NCBI RefSeq assembly: GCF_010747475.1
Contig: NZ_VSLZ01000004.1
Location: forward strand, 1 to 64,000
DNA: 64,000 nt
Source: Halorussus sp. MSC15.2
Lineage (GTDB): Archaea; Halobacteriota; Halobacteria; Halobacteriales; Haladaptataceae
Reading direction: 5' to 3'
Shown: piece by piece, positions 33,639 through 42,414 of the stretch
Numbering within the stretch: position 1 is the first letter of the stretch
Layout: each line of letters begins with the position of its first letter
Notes under the pieces: generated by a model
Database searches by the model: none
The model's input: only the letters and a program-made list of their open reading frames with translations
What the model was told of the DNA's origin: nothing
Program-made: the position numbers and the translations under genes

Positions 33639-34190
33639 ATGCCAGAGACATCTACGGAAACCACCGACGACGTATCACCCGCCGACTCGCTCACCGACCC
33701 GGAACGCCTGCGCGACCGGGCCGACGTTCCGTTCACCAGCGAGGAGGCTATGCACGACGACCGGGACCACTGTAACACCGACACCGCCGGACGGGCCGTG
33801 GTCGGCCTGACCAACGACGCGGGCGACGTCCTACTCGCAGTCCACAAGGAGGAGTCCGTCGCCATGCTCCCGCATTGCGGCGTCGAACCGGGCGAGGACT
33901 GGGCCGCAGTCGCCCGCGGGACGGTCGAGATAACGACCGACCTCCCCTTCGAACTCGACGGCGTGGAGGCCGTCAGGGAGATAGACCACTTCGCCGAAGG
34001 CGAGGACGAACCGCACGCCACGACGTACGGCGTCGTCTTCCGCGCTTCGGTCGCGGGCGACCCCGACACCGCCGACCCCAGTCACGACGAGAACGAGCAC
34101 TGGGACGCCGACTGGTTCGACGCGGTTCCGGAGAACACGCCCGAGGGGTCGGGTCTCGTGGAGGACGACATCCGACTGTTCGTGGACTGA
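33639..34190 (+). CDS. Nudix-fold protein with degenerate Nudix box
   Basis: A 183-residue acidic protein resembling haloarchaeal Nudix hydrolases: AVVGLTNDAGDVLLAVHKEE, LPHCGVEPGEDWAAVARGTV and a C-terminal WFDAVPENTPEGSG. The Nudix box consensus GX5EX7REUXEEXGU is not kept: the segment after GVEPGED reads WAAVARGTVEITTDL, so the REUXEE metal-binding core is lost. It is probably not a standard pyrophosphatase. The ATG at 33639 fits the family start better than one at 33606. Confidence 0.75.
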   Translation: MPETSTETTDDVSPADSLTDPERLRDRADVPFTSEEAMHDDRDHCNTDTAGRAVVGLTNDAGDVLLAVHKEESVAMLPHCGVEPGEDWAAVARGTVEITTDLPFELDGVEAVREIDHFAEGEDEPHATTYGVVFRASVAGDPDTADPSHDENEHWDADWFDAVPENTPEGSGLVEDDIRLFVD

Positions 34191-34315
34191 CCGTCGACAC
34201 TCGGCGCGACCGGCGGTACCGCTCGGCGCGGAGGCGGCGTCGGTCCCGCGTCTCGTCTCGTTCGTTTACAAGACCGTGAGCGCGCTCCCACCGAGACCGT
34301 CTTCGAAACTCCTCC

Positions 34316-34363
34316 CGTTTTCGTATCCGCAAACGTTTGCGTTTTCGAAATCGAAAACAGTCT
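34316..34363. repeat. 12-bp array f, four units
   Basis: CGTTTTCGTATC, CGCAAACGTTTG, CGTTTTCGAAAT and CGAAAACAGTCT in exact 12-base phase, alternating in octamer orientation, between the ends of the convergent Nudix and HTTM genes. This is the array farthest from parA. Confidence 0.75.
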
Positions 34364-34423
34364 ACGAGGGCCTGCTGCAGTACCGTCGTGGCACCACGTG
34401 CTTCACGCAGAAACCGCGCGACC

Positions 34424-35977
34424 TCACGCCGACCCGGAACACGTGTGACTGTGGAGTTTCACCCGCTCGGTCGGGTCCGGGCCGTCGAGTCGAACCGGCT
34501 GTTCCACGTAGTAGAGTTCCAGTCGCCGCACGCCGTCCTCGTGGGTCGCGTTCCACCGCTGGCAGAGGTACTCGGCGAACTGTGGACGGAGCGGGGCGTA
34601 CGCGCTCGCCCGGAGGTCCATCATGTACTTGAACCACCTGACGTTGCGGTAGCTCCGCGCCACGTTAGGCGGCGGGTCCCACCTCACCGCTCGCCGGTGG
34701 AACACGTCCACCCGTTCGCCCGACGCCAGTTCGCCGGGCACCACGTACCACCCGTCGGTCGTCCGGGGTTCGGGCGCGAACATGTCCCAGCGGTACTCCT
34801 CGGGGTCCACCGTCGAACTCACGTCCTCGGGCAGCGCGACGTAGCCGAGCGTGGCCGCGTTCCAGAGGAGGACGAGCGCGAGCAGACTCCCAACGACCGG
34901 CGGTCGAACTCGGCGCACCCACCGCGCGACGCCGGACGGCACCGACCCGACCGCTCCGAACCGCGACTTCGGGACCAGTTGCTCGACGCGCGTCGGCCAC
35001 TCGGTGGCGGCGAGTCGCTTCCCGACCCGAGACTCGCAGAACTTCGCGGTCGCGGCGTCCCAGAACACACTCGGCAGGAAGGGGAGGAGGCCCGCGATGG
35101 AGACGAGGGGGAAGACGGTGATTCGCATCGTCAGCGCCATTCCGAGGTGCATCCCGACGAACAGCGCGGCGAACGCGGCGCGCGCCCACCCTGTTAGGAG
35201 CAGTAGCCCGACCGACGCGACCAGCAGGACGAGCCACACCCTGTCGAAGGCCCTGAGCAGGGTCGGGTACTGGGCCAGCGCGTCACCGACGCCCGTCGTC
35301 AACTGGTCCAACCGGAACACGTACAGAATCGCCTCGCCGCTCACCCACAGGTCGCCCCGGAGTTTGAACAGCGCGTTCGCTGTGTAGACGAGGACTACTT
35401 GCACCAACAGCGCCGCGGACGCGACGCTGGCGACGCGTCCGACCCGCGTCTCTCGCCCGACTCCTTCGCTCCCCGCCTCGCTCACCGTCGCCGTCTCCGC
35501 GCGGAGCGCGTCCACCGACCACCGGCGGCCCAGCGGCAGGAACGCGCCCCAGAACAGCAGGCGTCGGAGCAGCGAGTCGCCGCCGTTGAGCAGGACCGGG
35601 TTCCGGGCGTGGAGCGACACCAGCAGGACGAACGACACCGCCGTGGCGAGGGTGGTTCGGTAGCCCACGAGTAGCGCCGCGGCGGCCACACCGGCGAGGA
35701 CGAACAGCAGGCCCTGTACCCACGGCGACCCGGAGAGGGCGTGGAGCGAGAGCGCGGCGATACCGCCGACGTGGTCGCGGAGGACCGACCGCGGCAGGAC
35801 CCCGGCGTCGGTGTAGAACGCGACGAGGTCACGCGACCGGAGCAACAGGTCCGCGAGCAGGAGAACGCCCAGCGAGACCCGGAGCGCGGCCAGCGCCCGC
35901 GGGTCCACGCCGAACCGACGGGCGAGCGCGCTCCCGGCGCGGTCCCGGAGCGTCCTGCGGAGGGCGCGAACGTCCAT
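34424..35977 (-). CDS. HTTM domain membrane protein (vitamin K-dependent carboxylase-like)
   Basis: A 517-residue membrane protein with about eight to ten hydrophobic segments and a soluble C-terminal region. It has the HTTM-type start (VDPRALAALRVSLGVLLLADLLLRS, LVAFYTDAGVLPRS), LHARNPVLLNGGDSLLRRLLFWGAFLPLG and VYTANALFKL. The C-terminal WDMFAPEPRTTDGWYVVPGEL matches the same family. Homologues relate to the gamma-glutamyl carboxylase transmembrane region, but carboxylation is not shown for archaeal members. The ATG at 35977 gives the normal length; the frame is open further upstream. Confidence 0.88.
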   Translation of the reverse strand: MDVRALRRTLRDRAGSALARRFGVDPRALAALRVSLGVLLLADLLLRSRDLVAFYTDAGVLPRSVLRDHVGGIAALSLHALSGSPWVQGLLFVLAGVAAAALLVGYRTTLATAVSFVLLVSLHARNPVLLNGGDSLLRRLLFWGAFLPLGRRWSVDALRAETATVSEAGSEGVGRETRVGRVASVASAALLVQVVLVYTANALFKLRGDLWVSGEAILYVFRLDQLTTGVGDALAQYPTLLRAFDRVWLVLLVASVGLLLLTGWARAAFAALFVGMHLGMALTMRITVFPLVSIAGLLPFLPSVFWDAATAKFCESRVGKRLAATEWPTRVEQLVPKSRFGAVGSVPSGVARWVRRVRPPVVGSLLALVLLWNAATLGYVALPEDVSSTVDPEEYRWDMFAPEPRTTDGWYVVPGELASGERVDVFHRRAVRWDPPPNVARSYRNVRWFKYMMDLRASAYAPLRPQFAEYLCQRWNATHEDGVRRLELYYVEQPVRLDGPDPTERVKLHSHTCSGSA

Positions 35978-36085
35978 GATGTAGCGGCTTATCAGCTTCG
36001 TCCTGTAAACGTATCGAAGAGAGCGCGGCCGCATCAGCTCCGACTGGCGACCGGGCTTAAGTCCCGAGACGCCGTATCGAACGCC

Positions 36086-36565
36086 ATGACCGTCTACGAG
36101 ACGGACGTGCCCGGCGTCGGTCGGAAGTTCGAGTACGAGATAGACGGCGACGACCGTCTCGTAGTCCTCATCCACCACGACGGCAAGCGCGAGGTGTTCC
36201 GGCGGCGCTCGGCCGAGGCCGACAGCGAGAAACTCTTCGAACTCACCGACAAGCAGGCGAGGGAGTTCGGCACCCTGCTGGAGGGCGCGTACTTCCAACC
36301 GCTCGATTTAGAGCGCGTGCAGGTCCCGGTCGGCGACGAGATAATCGAGTGGCACGACGTGGGACCGGACTCGCCGCTCGTCGGCCAGTCGCTGAGCGAC
36401 TGCGGAATCCGCCGACGGACCGGCACGTCCGTCCTCGCGGTCCAGCGCGACGGAGAGACGTTCGCCAACCCGGACGCGGACTTCGAGTTAGACGCGGGTG
36501 ACGTGGTGGTCGCGCTCGGGACTCGCGCCGAACACGGGACGCTGGCGGACCTCGTGTCGAACTGA
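36086..36565 (+). CDS. Regulatory subunit of cation/proton antiporter (TrkA-C/RCK_C domain)
   Basis: A 159-residue soluble protein, KhtT-like. The N-terminal domain (VPGVGRKFEYEIDGDDRLVV, HHDGKREVFRR) is the KhtT-type extension. Residues 90-155 are an RCK_C/TrkA-C domain (VGDEIIEWHDVGPDSPLVGQ, then ETFANPDADFELDAGDVVVALG). It overlaps the antiporter start by one base (TGATG), so the pair is an operon as in KhtTU. It probably gates the transporter in response to pH or a nucleotide. A CTTAAG element at 36056 is a likely TATA box. Confidence 0.92.
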   Translation: MTVYETDVPGVGRKFEYEIDGDDRLVVLIHHDGKREVFRRRSAEADSEKLFELTDKQAREFGTLLEGAYFQPLDLERVQVPVGDEIIEWHDVGPDSPLVGQSLSDCGIRRRTGTSVLAVQRDGETFANPDADFELDAGDVVVALGTRAEHGTLADLVSN

Positions 36566-37752
36566 TGGCGGAGGCCCTCGTGGAACTGGGCATCGCGTTC
36601 ACCGCCCTCGCGGTCGCGGGTGCCCTCGCGGCGCGGGTCGACCAGTCGGTCATCCCGGCGTACATCCTCACGGGCATCGTCGTCGGACCGAACGAACCCC
36701 GGTCGCTCGGTCCGCTGGACCTGACGCTCGTCTCCCACTCGCAGGTACTCGACGTCGGCGCGGACCTCGGCGTCGTCTTCCTCCTGTTCTTCCTCGGACT
36801 GGAGTTCAGTCCCGACCGCCTGCTGGCGCGCCCGACCAGACTGCTCGGCGTGGGCGCGGCGGACTTCGCCATCAACTTCGGCGTCGGCGCGGCGCTGGCC
36901 GCGCTGTTCGGGTTCCCGCTGCTCACCGCTCTCTTCTTCGCCAGCGTCGTCTACATCTCCTCCAGCGCGGTGGTGACGAAGTCGCTGGTCGAGCGCGGGT
37001 GGATAGCCGACCCCGAGAGCGACGTGATTCTTGGCACCCTCGTCTTCGAGGACCTCCTCATCGCCGTCGTCCTCGCCGTCCTGTCCGCAGTCGCGCTCGG
37101 GGGTGGGGGAGTCGCCGCGGTCCTCTCGTCGGTCGCGACCGCCGCCGCGTTCCTGCTCGCGCTCGCGGTCACCGCGGTCTACGGCACGCCGTACGTTGAG
37201 CGACTGCTCTCGGTCGAGGCCGACGAACTCTTCTTGCTGTTCGCGGTGGGAATTACCACATTGGTGGCAGGGGAAGCGCTCGCTATCGGCGTCAGCGAGG
37301 CCGTTGCCGCCTTCTTCGTCGGTATCGCGTTCGGTCGGACGAACCACGCCGAGCGCCTCGAAGACGTGGTCGGCCCGACTCGCGACCTGTTCGCGGCGGT
37401 GTTCTTCTTGACCATCGGCCTGACGACCGACGTGACGACGTTTCTCGATGTGGGTCTACTCCTCGCCGTCGCGGTGGTGGCGACCGGTGTCTCGAAACTT
37501 GCCAGCGGTCTCCTCGGCGGTCGGTTCTACGGACTGAACCGGCGTCGGTCGCTCCGAGTCGGCGTCGGACTGGTCCCGCGCGGCGAGTTCTCGCTGGTCA
37601 TCTCCTCGCTGGCGGCCGCGGGCGGAGCGACCGTCCCGAGAACCGACGAACTCACGTCGTTCACGGTGGCATACGTCCTCGTCATGAGCATCCTCGGGAC
37701 GGTGGCGATGCAGTACGCCGACTCGCTGACGGCGTTCCGCGGTGGGGAGTAA
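36565..37752 (+). CDS. CPA2-family cation/proton antiporter (KefB/KhtU-like)
   Basis: A 395-residue membrane protein with 11-12 hydrophobic segments, a typical Na+/H+ exchanger domain: VIPAYILTGIVVGP, DLGVVFLLFFLGLEFSPDRL (conserved Asp/Glu region), YISSSAVVTKSLVERGW, LVFEDLLIAVVLAVL and AFFVGIAFGRT. There is no C-terminal TrkA-N domain; regulation comes from the separate protein encoded just upstream. It exports K+ or Na+ in exchange for H+, important for salt-in haloarchaea. Confidence 0.93.
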   Translation: MAEALVELGIAFTALAVAGALAARVDQSVIPAYILTGIVVGPNEPRSLGPLDLTLVSHSQVLDVGADLGVVFLLFFLGLEFSPDRLLARPTRLLGVGAADFAINFGVGAALAALFGFPLLTALFFASVVYISSSAVVTKSLVERGWIADPESDVILGTLVFEDLLIAVVLAVLSAVALGGGGVAAVLSSVATAAAFLLALAVTAVYGTPYVERLLSVEADELFLLFAVGITTLVAGEALAIGVSEAVAAFFVGIAFGRTNHAERLEDVVGPTRDLFAAVFFLTIGLTTDVTTFLDVGLLLAVAVVATGVSKLASGLLGGRFYGLNRRRSLRVGVGLVPRGEFSLVISSLAAAGGATVPRTDELTSFTVAYVLVMSILGTVAMQYADSLTAFRGGE

Positions 37753-38137
37753 ATGCGGACGGAGGACGAGCGGCCGAAGCACCTCGTGGACCGGACGACG
37801 AACTCACTTCCACTTCATGGAGCAACCCCGCGCGGGCACGAACTCCGACTCGACTTCCTCGCCCGGCAGCACCGATTCGATGGCGTCCCGAACGTAGATT
37901 TCGGTCGGTCGTCGTCGGAGTTGGCGCGTCGTCCCGTAGTCCGGCGTCCTCGTACCGTCCTCCGGAGACTAAAAGAGGTGTTTCACCGCTCCGAGACGTT
38001 CTATTCGACTCCGAGAGGTGGATTCGTCGGCTCTAGAGAATCTAACAGCGTCGCCTTGGAAAGGTCACTTGTAGTGTAAGGGAGACCGGTTTTCCGTGAT
38101 TGAACTGTTGCGGGGGTTTATCTAGAATACAGATAGT
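37753..38137. other. Intergenic region with coding remnant and regulator promoter
   Basis: It holds the thioredoxin-like remnant (37804-37960) and, at 38117-38121, a TTTATC element a little before the HTH regulator start. A plus-strand frame of about 108 codons here has no family features and is antisense to the remnant. Confidence 0.4.
37804..37960 (-). pseudogene. Remnant of a thioredoxin/peroxiredoxin-like C-terminus
   Basis: On the minus strand about 50 codons read RTPDYGTTRQLRRRPTEIYV, then RDAIESVLPGEEVESEFVP and ARGCSMKWK before a TGA at 37804. The ending GCSxKWK after RDAIExVLxGxxV is the usual tail of haloarchaeal AhpC/TSA-like thioredoxin-family proteins. Nothing upstream encodes the active-site half, so this looks like a truncated relic. 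The match is made by eye. Confidence 0.4.
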
Positions 38138-38941
38138 ATGAAATATATGGCTCCTGAATCCTCGGAGGTCCTCCTTGAGTGCGTCCAAAAACGGGGTGAA
38201 TTACTCGCGGAAATCCGTGACGGCACCGTCGAAAAACGCGACCTCACGGACAGTCTCCCCGTGTCTCGTTCGACGGTTAATCGGGCGATTAGCGAACTCA
38301 CCGAACTCGAAATCGTCCGCGAACGGGCGGGAGACTGCGAACTCACGCTCTACGGAGAGAGCCTGTATCAGTCTTACCGGCGGTTCATCCACCTCTACGA
38401 CAAACTGCTTGCCGCGAAACCCCTTCTGGTCAACCTACCGTCGTCGTTTCCGTTCGACTACGACGTCCTCCGAAGTGCGACTGTGCACGTCTGTGAACGA
38501 CCGGACCCACGCAAACCGCTCACCGCTCTCCACAGTCGTGTCGAAGATGGCGATGAGGTACAAGTTCTTTCGTCGGTCGTGATGCCCGCCACCGTCGAAC
38601 TCTATTACGAACAGATTACGGAGCAGAACCTTACCGCCGAGTTCACGCTCTCTGCGTTCGTCCTCGAACATCTCCTCTCCGAGTATCCCGAGAAGACTCG
38701 GACCGTTCTCGAACTCGAACACACGACGTTCCACACGATTGAGGAGGACTTGACGTTCGAATTAGTCGTCGTGGATGGTACGGAAGTCTGGTTCGGGGTC
38801 TACGACGAGAGGGGGCGTATCGTCGGTGCATTCGTTGCCGATACCTCGACCGCTATCGAGTGGGCCGAATCGTTGTACGCCGACTTCCGCGATGGAAGTT
38901 CCCCTATCGCGTCTTCACGAGGGAAATTCGACATGGGATAG
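38138..38941 (+). CDS. HTH regulator with C-terminal FilR1-type domain (TrmB-like)
   Basis: A 267-residue protein. Residues 10-95 form a winged helix (RGELLAEIRDGTVEKRDLTD, LPVSRSTVNRAISELTEL, GDCELTLYGESLYQSYRR). Residues 110-260 form the FilR1/DUF1724-like effector domain typical of archaeal regulators related to methanogenesis and motility control (DEVQVLSSVVMPATVELYY, FELVVVDGTEVWFGVYDERG, FVADTSTAIEWAESLYADFR). The effector is unknown. It opens a stretch with slightly lower GC than its surroundings and precedes a secreted protease gene. Confidence 0.85.
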   Translation: MKYMAPESSEVLLECVQKRGELLAEIRDGTVEKRDLTDSLPVSRSTVNRAISELTELEIVRERAGDCELTLYGESLYQSYRRFIHLYDKLLAAKPLLVNLPSSFPFDYDVLRSATVHVCERPDPRKPLTALHSRVEDGDEVQVLSSVVMPATVELYYEQITEQNLTAEFTLSAFVLEHLLSEYPEKTRTVLELEHTTFHTIEEDLTFELVVVDGTEVWFGVYDERGRIVGAFVADTSTAIEWAESLYADFRDGSSPIASSRGKFDMG

Positions 38942-39103
38942 GCGTTTTGGTGAATTCGGTCGGTCTCTCCGTGGACGCTGAGACGAGGTGCAAATGCTGA
39001 ACTTCTGCTCGTGACCTGCGCTGCGCTCATCGACCGCACGTAATACCAACGGTTAGTTAATTACATCTATAGTTTAGTGATTATATTGGGTGAATCAACC
39101 CCT

Positions 39104-40198
39104 ATGGCGAAAGATACGAAACGGCGAGCTATTTCGAGACGGAACGCCCTGAAAGGACTCGGAACCGGCGCACTCGGTGCTTCGAGTATCGGGTTCGCCA
39201 CCGCGAGTTCTGGCGAGGACACCGTTCGTATTCCCACGGTCAAACGCGGCGACGAGGTCCTCAAACGGAAAGCTGTCCCGCGGTCGTGGTACGAACACAC
39301 CCAACACTCCGAACAGGTCCGAGAGAAACTCGTCGAGCAACACCTCGACGACCCGGGCGTCCAGAGCATCGCCTCCGCCCGGTGGGACAAACGCTTCGGC
39401 GGGAAGAACGGTCTCCTCGTCGAGGTCGAAGTCGACCCAGAGACGTACAAGGATACCCTCCCGGACTCGAAGGGTGGGGTCCCGGTTCGGACTACGGACG
39501 CTCCCGACCTGCGACCGGGAGACTGCTGTTTCCACGACGATTACGACCCGGTTCCCGGCGGCGTCGCGGTCCAAACCGCAAACGGTGGCGGGAGTGCCGG
39601 CTTCTGTGTCGACGACCCCGACGGAAACAAGCGACTGCTGACGGCGAATCACCTGTGGAACACGTGCTCGGACAACACCGGCAAGACCCTCCACCAGCAC
39701 ACTGACGAGTTCGGTGTGGTCGATAGCTACGACGCGGACACGGACTACGCACTCGTCAAACCCACGAGCACGGAAGGAATCGACAACGAAGTGTTCGTCA
39801 ACGGTATCCGGTACCGGGTGTCCGGCTACAAGACGACCTCCGGCATCAACGACCTGATATCCTCGGGTGAGACCTGCTACGACACCGGGGCGACGACCTG
39901 CACGACCGAAGGGACCATCGAGGCCAACGGTCTCAGCACTCCCGGTTACGACTGCATCGACTACGAAGGTGCGGGAATCAAAGCGAACATCGTGGCTGGC
40001 GACGGGGACTCGGGCGGTCCCATCGTCTCGCTCGACGAGTTCAACGGGAACCAGTACGCCGTCATCATCGCGCACTTCTCCCTGTTCGACAAGGATTCCT
40101 CGGTGAGCTGTCACTGGGGTAGCGGGTACAAGGGAAGCCCGATATACGGAACGGCGTTCAACCACCTTCACGACAACCACAACCTCACCATCTGCTGA
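39104..40198 (+). CDS. Tat-exported chymotrypsin-like (S1) serine protease
   Basis: A 364-residue exported protease. It starts with a Tat signal (ISRRNALKGLGTGALGASSI). The mature part has the trypsin-fold triad: His183 (LLTANHLWN), Asp214 (DTDYALVKP) and Ser303 (GDGDSGGP). Cys pairs (GDCC, FCVDD, NTCSD, ETCYDTGATTC, YDC, SCHWG) suggest disulfides, unusual for haloarchaeal proteins. A propeptide-like segment (residues 45-120) precedes the catalytic domain, as in streptogrisin-type proteases. A TTATATTG box 25 bases upstream supports this ATG. Confidence 0.9.
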   Translation: MAKDTKRRAISRRNALKGLGTGALGASSIGFATASSGEDTVRIPTVKRGDEVLKRKAVPRSWYEHTQHSEQVREKLVEQHLDDPGVQSIASARWDKRFGGKNGLLVEVEVDPETYKDTLPDSKGGVPVRTTDAPDLRPGDCCFHDDYDPVPGGVAVQTANGGGSAGFCVDDPDGNKRLLTANHLWNTCSDNTGKTLHQHTDEFGVVDSYDADTDYALVKPTSTEGIDNEVFVNGIRYRVSGYKTTSGINDLISSGETCYDTGATTCTTEGTIEANGLSTPGYDCIDYEGAGIKANIVAGDGDSGGPIVSLDEFNGNQYAVIIAHFSLFDKDSSVSCHWGSGYKGSPIYGTAFNHLHDNHNLTIC

Positions 40199-40246
40199 GC
40201 CTCCCCAACGCCCATTTTTCACGACCAATACGACCACGCCAGAAAC

Positions 40247-41041
40247 ATGAACCTGAAAGACCCGAGATATACCGGGGAGAACCGATGTCTCCCGTGTACG
40301 GCTGTCAACCTCGCCATCTCGTTCGCGCTCGCGGCAATCGCCTATCACGTCCTCGAAGTCGTTATCGCCGCCGCGATACTCGTTCTCTCAGTGGTACTCG
40401 TCTACGCACGCGGGTACCTCGTTCCGGGGACGCCCGGCCTCACCAAGAAGTACCTCCCAGAGACCGTACTGGCGCTCTTCCACGGTTCCGAGAAGTGGGG
40501 GTCCGACGAGACCGACGCCGACGGTCGAATTGGCGAGACCGAGGTGTTTCTCCACGAGCACGGAATCGTCGAACCGTGCGAGAACGGCGAAGACGTCTGT
40601 ATCGCGCCGGACTTTCGGTCGTCTTGGTACGACCGGATGGCGTCGCTCCGAGAGAACGACGTCCGAACCGTTCTCGGTACGCATCTCGACGTCGCTCCGT
40701 CGGACGTAGTTGTAGAGCGGGGCGACGAACGGATTTCCGTCCGGTATAACGGCCGCCATCTCGGGTCGTGGCGGTCGGAAGCGCTGTTACTCGCCGACGT
40801 AGCGACCGAACTGGAACTGCGGGAGCGCCATCCAGAGTGGTCGCACCTTCTCGTCCAAGAACGGGAACAGGTTATCGGTGGTCTCCGGGTCTTCCTCGAC
40901 CGGTGTCCGGACTGTCTGGAACCAGTTACGGAACGGGAAACCCCGACCGAGACCTGCTGTTCGGTCCGAACCGAAATCGCGGGCGAATGCGTCGGCTGTG
41001 GAACCCAACTGTATTCGTTACCGCAACCGACCACCGCCTGA
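40247..41041 (+). CDS. Two-helix membrane protein with C-terminal zinc-ribbon-like Cys pairs
   Basis: A 264-residue protein. It begins with a conserved-looking TGENRCLPCTAVN box, then two close membrane segments (residues about 18-52), a cytoplasmic domain of mixed alpha/beta type, and C-terminal Cys pairs CPDC, CCS and CVGCG that should bind zinc. I recognise the opening box from other haloarchaeal membrane proteins but cannot give a function. It is 48 bases downstream of the protease gene on the same strand, so co-transcription is likely. Confidence 0.72.
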   Translation: MNLKDPRYTGENRCLPCTAVNLAISFALAAIAYHVLEVVIAAAILVLSVVLVYARGYLVPGTPGLTKKYLPETVLALFHGSEKWGSDETDADGRIGETEVFLHEHGIVEPCENGEDVCIAPDFRSSWYDRMASLRENDVRTVLGTHLDVAPSDVVVERGDERISVRYNGRHLGSWRSEALLLADVATELELRERHPEWSHLLVQEREQVIGGLRVFLDRCPDCLEPVTERETPTETCCSVRTEIAGECVGCGTQLYSLPQPTTA

Positions 41042-41166
41042 CACTCGGCACCGCGAAAGAAACACGCGAAATCCCTCCGCTCGGAAACGAGCGCGCGTCC
41101 CGAGGGGGTAAAACGCCCATTTTACTCTTGCTAAACCCTATCACCTCGCCGTCCATATCGTCGTCT

Positions 41167-41769
41167 ATGTCGTCGATAAGCCGTCTTCTGTCACAGGGGC
41201 CGTCTTCTGCCTCTGGTCGAGAAGGCGACGAACAGGACCCTGCTCTGATAGCTATCGATGACGAAGCGGCTGATGACGTCTTCTCCGCACTCTCGTCCAC
41301 GACCGCCCGTTCCATCCTCTCGTCGCTCTACGAGGAACCGCGGACCGCTTCCGAAATCGCCGACTCGACGGACACGTCGCTCCAGAACGTGAACTACCAC
41401 GTCAACAACCTCCGGGACAGTGACCTTATCCGAGTGGTTGACACCGGCTACTCGGACCAAGGACGGGAGATGAAGGTGTACGCGCCGACCAACGAAGCCC
41501 TCGTCGTGTTCGCGAGTGATGACCTCGAACGCGACTCGTTTTGGAACACCCTCAAGCGGTTACTCGGCGGCGTCGGTCTCTTAGCCGTCGTCAGCCTCGC
41601 TATCGACAGACTCGTCCGTCAACCCGCCTCCCGGCGTCAACTCACCCCCGGTACGACCGGACCGACTCCCTCTGAGACGTTTTCGCTCTCGCCCGGAGCT
41701 ATCTTCTTCCTCGGGGCTGTCTTCGCGCTCCTCGCCGTCGCGGCGTGGTGGCACTTTCGGTCGTACTGA
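41167..41769 (+). CDS. Membrane-tethered winged-helix regulator, short-linker paralogue
   Basis: A 200-residue protein closely related to that at 3416-4207: AADDVFSALSSTTARSILSS, EIADSTDTSLQNVNYHVNNL, YSDQGREMKVYAPTNEALVVF. Residues about 125-145 and 175-198 are membrane segments separated by a Pro/Thr-rich loop of roughly 25 residues. The paralogue has an 80-residue loop. The DNA-binding head should be cytoplasmic. It follows the two-helix membrane protein, and precedes a Tat lipoprotein, so it could regulate this surface cluster. Confidence 0.83.
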   Translation: MSSISRLLSQGPSSASGREGDEQDPALIAIDDEAADDVFSALSSTTARSILSSLYEEPRTASEIADSTDTSLQNVNYHVNNLRDSDLIRVVDTGYSDQGREMKVYAPTNEALVVFASDDLERDSFWNTLKRLLGGVGLLAVVSLAIDRLVRQPASRRQLTPGTTGPTPSETFSLSPGAIFFLGAVFALLAVAAWWHFRSY

Positions 41770-41865
41770 CACGGGCCGCGGTCTCACCGCCCCTCGTGGA
41801 GGGTAAAACGGCTTTTTTAGCCCACAGAAGCTGTTTATCCGTTACGCACGAACGTCTGACTGTCC

Positions 41866-42414
41866 ATGAAACGCCGCACCTACCTCGCCTCGTCAGCAAC
41901 CTTCACCGCGAGCGCCGGATGCCTCGGTCGAATCGCCGCAACGAACGACTTCTCCACAAAACAGACGCAGAAGACAGTCTCCGTCACGAACGTCGGCACG
42001 AAAGGAGCACCCGAAGGACTCGACCTTCACGTAGCGGTCCATGACCCGACGATTACGGAGGACTCGACCGCTCGTATGTCGTTGAAATACACGAACATAG
42101 GCGAGAACACTCTCAGCCTGAACATCAACCCGGACGCCCCGGACCCCGTATTCAGCGTCGAAGACAGTCCGGGACTCCTTCTCCTCTCCGACGCGTACGA
42201 CCCGAGACAGACCTCGCCGGGGTGCTGGAAACCGAAACAGGACCAGTTCGTGCAACCCGGCGTTGTCCATAACTACCGGCTCGAACCCGGACAGACCGCA
42301 ACGCTCACCTACGATGTGTGGGCGAATCCGACACAGGATGGCTGTATCCAACCGGGTGACTACCGACTCGAACTCCTGTACGGCTCGACTACACTCACCG
42401 TCGCCCGCAGGTGA
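41866..42414 (+). CDS. Tat-exported lipoprotein of unknown function
   Basis: A 182-residue exported protein. The signal is KRRTYLASSATFTASAGCLG: twin arginine at residues 3-4 and a lipobox Cys at about 19. The mature part looks like a single immunoglobulin-like beta-sandwich (VSVTNVGTKGAPEGLDLHVA, RMSLKYTNIGENTLSLNI, YRLEPGQTATLTYDVWANP), ending with YRLELLYGSTTLTVARR. Two Cys (SPGCWKP, DGCIQPGD) could pair. It probably coats the outer membrane face. No partner is known. Confidence 0.78.
   Translation: MKRRTYLASSATFTASAGCLGRIAATNDFSTKQTQKTVSVTNVGTKGAPEGLDLHVAVHDPTITEDSTARMSLKYTNIGENTLSLNINPDAPDPVFSVEDSPGLLLLSDAYDPRQTSPGCWKPKQDQFVQPGVVHNYRLEPGQTATLTYDVWANPTQDGCIQPGDYRLELLYGSTTLTVARR

Noticed and set aside
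37753-38079. Plus-strand frame of 108 codons after the antiporter gene
   Set aside because: No motif or ribosome-binding/promoter support; the minus strand carries a recognisable thioredoxin-like tail in the same place.
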